Part shown: positions 50,836-58,484 of the stretch, in pieces
Numbering within the stretch: the stretch's first letter is position 1
Layout: the number at the start of each line of letters is the position of its first letter
Made by a program: the position numbers and the translations under genes
Assembly: GCF_009495745.1 (NCBI RefSeq)
Contig: NZ_WIDQ01000002.1
Location: 372,001-436,000 of the forward strand
Direction: 5' to 3'
From: Niveispirillum sp. SYP-B3756
Lineage (GTDB): Bacteria > Pseudomonadota > Alphaproteobacteria > Azospirillales > Azospirillaceae
DNA: 64,000 nucleotides
The notes under the pieces: model-generated
Database searches by the model: none
What the model was told of the DNA's origin: nothing
What the model saw: only the letters and a program-made list of their open reading frames with translations

Positions 50836-53826
50836 TCAGAAGAACATCCACTTGGCGGGAAAATTGAATGGGACATTCTCTATTTCCGCGACGGAAAGCA
50901 GATCGATATCGCCCAGGGGGGGCGTGCGCAGGTCGCCCGCGACCGCATATTCCGCCTGCGTGATGATCGGTGCGTCCTTCCAGGTCAGGGCACCATTAGT
51001 GATGGCGAAATTGTCCGGATTGTATCGACCCGCCATCTGCACCAGGATTTCCGCCATGCCGGCAGCCTGCCCGATATGGATGAAGGCACTGTCGGCTTTC
51101 AGTTCGATCCCGACCTGCCCCTGCGTCAGGGCGGTGGTGCCAGGGACAAAAGTGATAATCCCGCTCAGTTCCAACTGGTCGATGGCCAAGATGTCGCCAA
51201 CCCCGAAGTCGGTGATGGTATCGCTGCGGGTGGCATGGCTGTCACTGGCCTGCGTCAGGCGGAACAGATCGCTCCCCGCCCCACCGGTCAGGGTGTCAGC
51301 CCCGCTTCCCCCGATCAAAGTGTCATTCCCATCCCCGCCCAGCAGCAGGTCATTGCCGCGCCCGCCGATCAGACTGTCATTACCGCTGCCGCCATCCAGC
51401 GTATCGGTTCCATCGACGATGCCGGTGCCGGGAATGGTCAGGATGGTGGTGGCGCTGCCGCCCAGCCGGGCACTGTTCACCGTCACTTCCACCCGGTTGA
51501 GGTCGCCAGGATCGGCCGACAGGCCCGTCAATGGCTGATCGAAGCGGATTTCGCCATTAACGACGGTAAACTGATCGATCACCACCGTCTCGCCACCATT
51601 GATCCGCAGCGTCACGCTGCTGATATCGCTGACAGCCAGATCGCGGGTGATAGAGGTCTGGATCACCTTCTGGATTTGCGTGGCGTCCAGTGTCTGCACT
51701 GGACTGTTGCTGTCGAAGCTCAATGAGGTTGTTTTGACGCGGCTGCCGATGGCAAATGCTTCCACTGTCGCCAAAGAACGCACCAGATTAATTATACTCG
51801 GCGTCGGTGTTGCTGCGCTGCCATCCGGGTCACCATCGGTTAGGAAGATGATCAGGTTCTCCGAAGCGCCGTTGCCGGTGCTCGGCATACTCTGCAATAA
51901 TTGCGCACTGGATGTGAGGCCGGCGTTGAAATTCGTTCCCGTGGATTCCCGCAAGGTGGCCAGGGCGGCGTCCAGGGTTGCCTTATCACTGGCGGTACCA
52001 AAGGAGGCCTGTCCCACCGGTACGATCCGCGCGTCAGACGTGAAGGCGACAAGGCCGACATTGACGGCACCCAACCCTTCGGCGTTCAGGAAGCCGATCG
52101 TGTCGCTGACGGCCTTCAACTCATAGTCAATAATTGTATCCGACTTGTTGTTGTTATTGAAATCAAGGCCAGTCGGGGGGCTGCCGGTCGGCAGGGCGGA
52201 ATTCGTCGTGCTGCCCGAAATATCAATAACGAACACGATATTCTTCAGAGGACTGCTGGTCTGCAGCACGGTGCCGGTCACGCTGCCGGAAAGGGTCAGC
52301 GTGCCGGCGCTGTTGCCGACGCTGCTGGCATAGGTCAGGCTGCTGGTCAAGGTCACAGGGTTGCCATCGGCCGCAACAGCCTGCACACGGGTGGTGCTCA
52401 CAGGCCCATCTGTTCCCGACAGCAATGTCTCGCTGCCGCCGATCAGCACATCGTCGCCGGCACCACCGGCTAAATTGTCGCTGCCCATGCCGCCGGTGAT
52501 GCTGTCATGTGCAGCACTGCCCGTGACGGTCAGGTTGCCGGTGGCACCACCGCCATCCACAATGATCATATCCGCTGCCTGGCGGAAGCCCGACCCGATA
52601 TTGAGGCCCGACAAATCCAGAGCCCCGCTGCTCAGCACAGTGCGGATAAGCTGGGCACCATCGTCCGCCCCATCAAAGGTCAGGCTGGCGCGGTGCAGTC
52701 CGGCGGCTTCCATATCCAGTGTGACCGTTGATCCGGCCACCGCAGGTGTCAGCGCTATCTGTTCGATCCCGGTCAACTGGGTGGCCGACAGGGTCCACGG
52801 GCCATTATTGTCTGCAACCAGGGCCAGCGTGTCGATGCCATCGCCACCATTCACCGACAGGCCGGTCAGATGGCTGGCGCTGACCACGCGGATCAGGTCA
52901 TTGCCCGCATCGCCTCGCAGGCTGTCGGTTCCACCGCTGGTGATGATGATATCATCACCAGCACCACCGGCGATGATGTCAGCCCCGCTGCCGCCGGTGA
53001 TGCTGTCATGTGCAGCACTGCCCGTGACGGTCAGGTTGCCGGTGGCGCCACTGCCATCCACAATGAACTTGTCGGCCGCCTGACGGAAACCCGACCCAAT
53101 ATTGAGGCTCGACAAATCCAGAGCGCCGCTGCTCAGCACAGTGCGGATAAGCTGGGCACCATCGTCCACCCCATCAAAGGTCAGGTTGGCGCGGTGCAGT
53201 CCGGCAGCTTCCATATTCAGTGTGACGGTTGATCCGGCCACCGCAGGTGTCAGCGCTATCTGTTCGATCCCGGTCAACTGGGTGGCCGACAGGGTCCATG
53301 GGCCATTATTGTCTGCGACCAGGGCCAGCGTGTCGATGCCATCGCCCCCATCCACCGACAGGCCGGTCAGATGGCTGGCGCTGACCACGCGGATCAGGTC
53401 ATTGCCCGCATCACCCCGCAGGCTGTCGGTCCCGCCGCTGGTGATGATGACATCATCTCCAGCGCCACCGGCGATGATGTCAGCCCCGCTGCCGCCGGAA
53501 ATGCTGTCCGCGCCAGCGAAGATGGCGCGATCCATGGCCAGCGGATCGCCAGAGCCCGAGAGGGCAAGGGCCTGTTCGAAGGAAAGGTTGATATTGGCGA
53601 TATTATATAGCTGTGCGCCACCGCTGTTGGTGACGGTCAGGCCGGTAATGCTGCCGGTCGGCAAGCCGGTATTGGTGAAATCGAAGGTTCCGGTAAAGCG
53701 ATAGGTCGTGCCATCGGGCAGGCGTGTGACCAGCAAACCGGCCGCGAAGGAGACGAACTCCGCCACCTGCTGTCGGACGGTGACCATATCAATGCTGGCA
53801 CCGGGGGAAACGGTGATGACGGGCAT
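50836..53826 (-). CDS. RTX-type protein with internal duplication and von Willebrand A domain
   Basis: A 996-residue protein without an N-terminal signal peptide. Residues ~95-445 contain RTX-like Asp/Gly repeats (GGSGADIIAGGAGDDVI) and two nearly identical 167-residue units (about 112-278 and 279-445). A VWA domain follows (IVFVIDISGST, MIDAS-type DxSxS, then LIIFLTDGDPDGS, ~527-710), then C-terminal RTX repeats at ~805-850 (GGSGNDSLIGGRGND, GGDGNDTLIGGSGADTLTGG) and a region LFRLTQASDSHATRSDTITD typical of the end of type I secreted proteins. It should be a calcium-binding adhesin-like secreted protein. No type I exporter genes are adjacent. Confidence 0.9.
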   Translation of the reverse strand: MPVITVSPGASIDMVTVRQQVAEFVSFAAGLLVTRLPDGTTYRFTGTFDFTNTGLPTGSITGLTVTNSGGAQLYNIANINLSFEQALALSGSGDPLAMDRAIFAGADSISGGSGADIIAGGAGDDVIITSGGTDSLRGDAGNDLIRVVSASHLTGLSVDGGDGIDTLALVADNNGPWTLSATQLTGIEQIALTPAVAGSTVTLNMEAAGLHRANLTFDGVDDGAQLIRTVLSSGALDLSSLNIGSGFRQAADKFIVDGSGATGNLTVTGSAAHDSITGGSGADIIAGGAGDDIIITSGGTDSLRGDAGNDLIRVVSASHLTGLSVNGGDGIDTLALVADNNGPWTLSATQLTGIEQIALTPAVAGSTVTLDMEAAGLHRASLTFDGADDGAQLIRTVLSSGALDLSGLNIGSGFRQAADMIIVDGGGATGNLTVTGSAAHDSITGGMGSDNLAGGAGDDVLIGGSETLLSGTDGPVSTTRVQAVAADGNPVTLTSSLTYASSVGNSAGTLTLSGSVTGTVLQTSSPLKNIVFVIDISGSTTNSALPTGSPPTGLDFNNNNKSDTIIDYELKAVSDTIGFLNAEGLGAVNVGLVAFTSDARIVPVGQASFGTASDKATLDAALATLRESTGTNFNAGLTSSAQLLQSMPSTGNGASENLIIFLTDGDPDGSAATPTPSIINLVRSLATVEAFAIGSRVKTTSLSFDSNSPVQTLDATQIQKVIQTSITRDLAVSDISSVTLRINGGETVVIDQFTVVNGEIRFDQPLTGLSADPGDLNRVEVTVNSARLGGSATTILTIPGTGIVDGTDTLDGGSGNDSLIGGRGNDLLLGGDGNDTLIGGSGADTLTGGAGSDLFRLTQASDSHATRSDTITDFGVGDILAIDQLELSGIITFVPGTTALTQGQVGIELKADSAFIHIGQAAGMAEILVQMAGRYNPDNFAITNGALTWKDAPIITQAEYAVAGDLRTPPLGDIDLLSVAEIENVPFNFPAKWMFF
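52490..53491 (-). repeat. Two tandem 501-bp direct repeats inside the RTX gene
   Basis: Copy A (52490-52990) and copy B (52991-53491) match throughout at an offset of exactly 501 bp (167 codons), with only scattered substitutions (for example SVDGG/SVNGG, VDDG/ADDG, KFIVDGSG/MIIVDGGG). The duplication keeps frame and each copy encodes an RTX-like segment followed by a beta-rich segment. The near-identity indicates a recent event or ongoing homogenisation. Confidence 0.9.
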
Positions 53827-53847
53827 GGGGCTGCTCCCGAGTGAGGA

Positions 53848-54948
53848 TCAGAGGCTGATACGGGTGGCGATCAGCAAGGTCTGGCTATCGAGCTTTTTGC
53901 GGGCGAAGACCCGGTTATATTCAGCGGTCAACTGGGCGCGTGGCGTCAGGCCGACAGAGAAGCCAACCCCGCCCAGCAGGCTGGACCGGTCCTTCGGCCG
54001 CCGGGTCTCGTTCAGTTCGGTGTCGTTGTTCTGCACGAAGTCCAGTTGATAAGTCAGGCTGGCCAAGGGGACAAAGCCGGGTGTCCCATCGCTGCCGGGG
54101 GTGGCTTTTCCATCTGCACGCAGGCCGGCCGTCCAGCGTCCCAACCGGTTCACCCCGCCACCAATGGCGCGGCCGCTGCTGTCTTTGGAACCTGCCTGAC
54201 TTTCCACCGCCCAGGACAGACCGGTTCGTGCCGACAGCCCGACCACGCCGCCGGTCCAGCTTGCCGGCGCATAGGCGGTCAGGTTGCTGAACAAGAGCAG
54301 CCGGTCGGCGTTGAAGCTGCGCTGACTGGCCCGGCTGTTGTTCCGGTTATCCTGGCGGTGATAGCGCAGGCTGCTATAGTTGATACCGCCGTCGAGAATC
54401 AGATCATTTGTCAGCCGCGTCCCGATATAGGGCAGGATGGAAACGCCATCTGCCGTCAATTTGCCATTGTTGAATTTGGTCGAAAGGTCGATCCGTTCAT
54501 AACCAAGCGCCATACCCAGGACGGTCGCCCCCTGGACCCTGTCAAGCCCAAGGACGGGGGTATGGATGCGCCCGCTCATCGCTGTGTCGGTGAAATTGTC
54601 ATCCAGCCAGGACGTGCTCATCCGGCCCCAGCCATCCAGGCGTGCGCCACTGGTCCCCCCCACTGCCGGTGCGGTCAGTTCAATACCGGACTGCCCCCAG
54701 GCGAAGGCTGTCTGCTGGGCGCCGAAATCGCCGGAATCAAAAGACCGCAAGGCATCGCTGACGCGGTCGCTGACGGCACCGGTGAAAACCTGCGTGTTGG
54801 TTTGCAGGTTCTCCTCCGTGACCACCTGATCGGTGACTGTGGTTCGGGGGATTTGCGGCAGATTGGGGATCAACTGTGCAGAAGCGGGTGCCACCCCCAC
54901 CAGCAGGGAGCCGAGTGGGAACACCCAAAGACGCGAAAAGAAATTCAT
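53848..54948 (-). CDS. Autotransporter-type outer-membrane beta-barrel protein
   Basis: A 366-residue protein with a signal peptide (LWVFPLGSLLVGVAPASAQ), a short helical linker, and about 270 residues of alternating beta-strands (ARLDGWGRMSTSWLDDN, ATVLGMALGYERIDLSTKF, ILPYIGTRLTNDLILDGGIN, ASLTYQLDFVQNNDTE) ending in ALIATRISL-like hydrophobic residue (last residues TRISL). This resembles an autotransporter barrel without a passenger domain. It lies 21 bp upstream of the RTX/VWA gene, so the two are probably co-expressed. Whether it exports or anchors that protein is speculation. Confidence 0.8.
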   Translation of the reverse strand: MNFFSRLWVFPLGSLLVGVAPASAQLIPNLPQIPRTTVTDQVVTEENLQTNTQVFTGAVSDRVSDALRSFDSGDFGAQQTAFAWGQSGIELTAPAVGGTSGARLDGWGRMSTSWLDDNFTDTAMSGRIHTPVLGLDRVQGATVLGMALGYERIDLSTKFNNGKLTADGVSILPYIGTRLTNDLILDGGINYSSLRYHRQDNRNNSRASQRSFNADRLLLFSNLTAYAPASWTGGVVGLSARTGLSWAVESQAGSKDSSGRAIGGGVNRLGRWTAGLRADGKATPGSDGTPGFVPLASLTYQLDFVQNNDTELNETRRPKDRSSLLGGVGFSVGLTPRAQLTAEYNRVFARKKLDSQTLLIATRISL

Positions 54949-55056
54949 ATTCTATTCCTCGGAGAAGGGCGCGGCCCATTGTTCCATTCTGCTGATGCGT
55001 AATGCAATTTTTACTATAGAAAAGTTATATTACCTTTAGATGAGGAGTCAAACGTC

Positions 55057-57474
55057 TCAACCCCCTGATCGTGCGTTTTTGTCCCCTGCGCTGATCACGC
55101 CCGCCGCGCGTCCAAGATTGAAATCCTCACCTGTGGTGAAGAAGGTCGGCGTGCTGGGCTTCAGCTTCAGCAATCTGGGGATGATGGGTGACGTATCCCC
55201 TTTGGTGCGGCGCCAGTAGTCGGCATCCTCCAGTGCCCCTTTACGAATCAGGAGGGGGGTCTGTTGCTCGGTGTATTTCAGCAGTTCCTTTGCCCGGACG
55301 GCGTCACTGCCGGTTTGCGATGGCTGGCGCATCCCTTCCAGAAGGGCGGTGGTGAAGGCGCCATGACCCAGGGACTGGAACTCGAATGCCTCTTCACCCG
55401 GGCTGGTGGCGGCCAGCACATGAACCCCGGCCTGACGACCGATCCTGGCCATGGCGCGCAACTCGCTGCCCTGATTCAGCCTGGCGCTGACGGTGCCGGA
55501 ATGGCAGGAATCGATGGCGACAAGAATGCGCCCGGCCGGTATGGCCTGAATGAGCTGGATGAGCCGGGAAGCGCTGATGGCGCGCTGGTCCAGCAGAAAA
55601 CTTGATTGATCCCGAACCGGGTCCAGCGGCGTATCACCCGTCAGGAAGTACCAATGTTCGCCGATGGATATGCCGTGGCCCGCCAGAAAAATGACGACCA
55701 CATCTTCCGGCTTTGTCTTTCGTAACAGCTCCAGTGCGGCCAGGATGGCCTCCTGCGTCACCTCTTCCGTGCGATACAGAAGCCGGGGAGATACTTTGGT
55801 AAAAAGCGATGCACCGCTGAGGGAGAGTTGTTCTGCGATGCTCTGCGCATCAACGTTGGGGAAGCGCAGCAGTTTGTCGGCGCGGATGGCGGTGATTTCC
55901 TTCACGTCATTCACACCGACGGCCAGGATATGCAGCGTGGGTTCCGGCACATGGCCGCTGAGGCTGGCTGTCAGTTCTGCGCTGATGCCATGGATGTCCC
56001 GGCGGCCGGCGCCGCTGGCCAGCAGCCGGTTCACCCCGGGCAGCGCCTCTACCTGCCAAGTTTCCACCAGCTTGCCGGGGCTGGGGCGCTGGCTGTCGAT
56101 CCGGGCTGTCTCCGGCACTGGCTTCTGGTTGAACTGAAGGCTGATCGCCTCCAGCCCGCCGCCCTGGTCTTCCGCTGTGATCCGCACCACCAGCGTCGCC
56201 GGCAGCAGGGCGGGGGGAGGGCTGGTGAATTCCATGCTGACTTTGGGCGGGCCATCAATCCCCTGTTCAATCGATGCCGGCTGGGCGGTCAGCATTTCCG
56301 GTGCCGCCTGCAGGCTCTTGCCCAGCAGTTCCGGCTCATAATTGCTTTCCTGCAGGCGCTGTACCGGCAGCCGGCCGTCTTGCGTCTGCCATCCGGCCTG
56401 CCAGGTGGTCAGTCCCGTGCCGTCATAGCGACCGGCCGCATCCACGGCCATCCAGCCATCTTCGGCCGGTATCAGGCGCAGGATGCGGGCTTCCCGTTCC
56501 GCGGCCCAGACGCCGATCTCCTCGTTGTCGGCCAGCAGCAGCCGCCCCGAGGGGTGCAGGGCAGCGGCCTGGGCCGGTCGCGGGCTGGTCATCGACCAAC
56601 GGCGCTTACCGCTGGTCAGGTCCAGGGCGCGGATTTCCCGTCCGCTCACCAGCACCAGCAGGTTCTGGCCGGGCGCCACCGCCAGGGCGGCCGGCCGGCT
56701 GCGCAGTCGGTCCAGCCGGCGTGGGCGCTCTACTCCTGGTTCCCAGATGAACAGTCCCCCCGCCTCATCCAGCACGATCACGCCGTCGCCGGCCCCCAGC
56801 AGCAGACGCGCTGGTGCTGCCAGTTTCAGGCTACCCTGCTGGGTTCCATCTGTTACGGCCAGCCGGTGCAGCATTCCGTCGCCGGTACCGGCCAGCAGGT
56901 CGCCGCCGATCCAGGCCAAAGCGGTGACGTCGGCAAGGCTGCCAAGCGGGCGCGGGCTGTCTTGCCCCTTTTCCAGCAGGTAAAGGCTGCCATCGCGGCC
57001 GGCCAGGGCCAGACGGCCGTCACGGGCGGCCAGGGCGATCACCGGGACGGGCAATGCCAGTGGCTGCGCTGCACCGCCGCCCGGTTGCCAGAGCCGCACG
57101 GTGCCATCGTCGGACCGGGCTGCCAGCGTCACGGCCTCGTCCCCCAGGGGCAGCAGTTCCGCTGCGGCCGAGCCGGCATCCGGCCAGAAGCCGATTTCGG
57201 CACCCGTTTCCAGATGCCAGGCCCGAACCTGCCCATTGGCCAGCCGCGCTGCCATCACCTGCCCATCCGGTGTCAGGGTCAGGGTATTGGTGCCCCCGGG
57301 GATGCGGCTGGGAATATCCAGGGTTCCGCGCAGGACATTGTTGACCATTTCGCTGGCTGCCCGCGGAATCTGGTCCAGCGCATTGTCCAAGGGTGCCTGC
57401 GCCCATGCCCTTGCGCCGGCCAGCGGCAGCAGCATGGCCAGCAACAGGGCAAGGGTTCGACCGGATGATGTCAT
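55057..57474 (-). CDS. Exported caspase-like (peptidase C14) protein with WD40-like propeller
   Basis: An 805-residue protein with a signal peptide (TLALLLAMLLPLAGARAWAQ). Residues ~55-350 form beta-propeller-type repeats (TLTPDGQVMAARLANGQVRA, VTLAARSDDGTVRLWQPGGG, ALHPSGRLLLADNEEIGVWA). After a beta-rich linker with a KVSMEFTSP region, the C-terminal half is a caspase-hemoglobinase fold with catalytic dyad H600 (IFLAGHGISIG) and C657 (VAIDSCHSGTV), and the following LAATSPGEEAFEF loop. It should be a periplasmic or extracellular Arg/Lys- or Asp-directed protease, but specificity is unknown. It overlaps tssG by 4 bp and has GGAGGAG upstream, so it is translationally coupled to the T6SS. Confidence 0.92.
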   Translation of the reverse strand: MTSSGRTLALLLAMLLPLAGARAWAQAPLDNALDQIPRAASEMVNNVLRGTLDIPSRIPGGTNTLTLTPDGQVMAARLANGQVRAWHLETGAEIGFWPDAGSAAAELLPLGDEAVTLAARSDDGTVRLWQPGGGAAQPLALPVPVIALAARDGRLALAGRDGSLYLLEKGQDSPRPLGSLADVTALAWIGGDLLAGTGDGMLHRLAVTDGTQQGSLKLAAPARLLLGAGDGVIVLDEAGGLFIWEPGVERPRRLDRLRSRPAALAVAPGQNLLVLVSGREIRALDLTSGKRRWSMTSPRPAQAAALHPSGRLLLADNEEIGVWAAEREARILRLIPAEDGWMAVDAAGRYDGTGLTTWQAGWQTQDGRLPVQRLQESNYEPELLGKSLQAAPEMLTAQPASIEQGIDGPPKVSMEFTSPPPALLPATLVVRITAEDQGGGLEAISLQFNQKPVPETARIDSQRPSPGKLVETWQVEALPGVNRLLASGAGRRDIHGISAELTASLSGHVPEPTLHILAVGVNDVKEITAIRADKLLRFPNVDAQSIAEQLSLSGASLFTKVSPRLLYRTEEVTQEAILAALELLRKTKPEDVVVIFLAGHGISIGEHWYFLTGDTPLDPVRDQSSFLLDQRAISASRLIQLIQAIPAGRILVAIDSCHSGTVSARLNQGSELRAMARIGRQAGVHVLAATSPGEEAFEFQSLGHGAFTTALLEGMRQPSQTGSDAVRAKELLKYTEQQTPLLIRKGALEDADYWRRTKGDTSPIIPRLLKLKPSTPTFFTTGEDFNLGRAAGVISAGDKNARSGG

Positions 57475-58484
57475 GATTGCTCCTCCGTCATGAACGGCCG
57501 ATCTGCCGGCCAGTGGAACAGCGTGTCCGACAGGCTCTGCGGCCCCGGCGGCAGGCCCAGCCAGCCGGTGATGCCCAGACGGTCCGCCCCGCCCAGCCGG
57601 GGGCCTTCCAGGGTAGGTTCATCCAGCAGAAAGCGGACCAGGATGTCGAAACCATCCCCCAGGTAAAGCCGGGTCAGACGCTCTGCCTTGGCCAGCGGGC
57701 TGTCTGAGCCGGCGGCGGTCAGCTGGTGCAGGCTTGTCAGGTTCACCGGACCGACGCAGATGCCCAGACGGGATTGCACCTCCCAGCGACGCCGGCCAAC
57801 GGGGGGCAGGTTGCCCAGTCCCTGTCCCATGCCGATGCGCAGCCGGGCAACCGGCGGTATATCCACCCAACCGCCCAGAAACTGTTCAACCGTCACCGGT
57901 TGGTTGAAATGCCCCATCAGCAGCCGCTCCAGCCCTTCTGCCGGTCGGGTGGCCAGCCCCAGCAGGGCGGCGTGGCGGGCCAGCCCATCCTGTGACAGCC
58001 CGGCGTCACCGGCGGCAATTCTGGCGGCCATACCGCTGGTGGCCAGCCCGGCCACGGCCAGCAGGGGCAGGTGTGCTGCCGGGTCACCCGCTTCATGTGA
58101 CAAGGCCGGCTGGGACCGCCGCCAGCCGGTATGCAGCAACTGCCCCAGACGCACCGTCAGCATGTCGAGGAATTCATGCAGGGCCTGTTTGCCCGCCCGC
58201 CCTTCATCCAGCAGCCGACCGGTCAGATGCCAGGGCATGGTGCCCGCCGGCCCGACCAGCCCGAAGCTGGACAAAACCAGTTCCGGCTTTCCGTCCGGGC
58301 CGTCGCGGATCGCGGCAACCTCTCCCGACGGATGGCCGAGGCGTAATTCTGTGCGCAGGCGGGGGAGATCCTGCCCGGCCAGCCGGGCCAGCCGCATCAA
58401 CTGGTCAAACTCGAAACTGCTGAGGTCCGTGGTCCCGACCAGCCGTGTCAGATCAACGGCCGCAGACCCGCTCTGGGTGCCCAT
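57471..58484 (-). CDS. tssG: T6SS baseplate protein TssG
   Basis: TssG pairs with TssF in the T6SS baseplate wedge. The 337-residue protein has the TssG pattern: an N-terminal helix with SSFEFDQLMRLARLAGQD, the LVLSSFGLVGPAGTMPWHLT motif, the RLGQLLHTGWRRSQPAL region, and LLMGHFNQPVTVEQFLGGWV in the second half. It overlaps tssF by 37 bp and the caspase-like gene by 4 bp. Length is typical. Confidence 0.94.
   Translation of the reverse strand: MGTQSGSAAVDLTRLVGTTDLSSFEFDQLMRLARLAGQDLPRLRTELRLGHPSGEVAAIRDGPDGKPELVLSSFGLVGPAGTMPWHLTGRLLDEGRAGKQALHEFLDMLTVRLGQLLHTGWRRSQPALSHEAGDPAAHLPLLAVAGLATSGMAARIAAGDAGLSQDGLARHAALLGLATRPAEGLERLLMGHFNQPVTVEQFLGGWVDIPPVARLRIGMGQGLGNLPPVGRRRWEVQSRLGICVGPVNLTSLHQLTAAGSDSPLAKAERLTRLYLGDGFDILVRFLLDEPTLEGPRLGGADRLGITGWLGLPPGPQSLSDTLFHWPADRPFMTEEQS

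Noticed and set aside
52490-53491. CRISPR-like array
   Set aside because: The repeat unit is 501 bp, there are only two copies and both are in frame inside a coding region.
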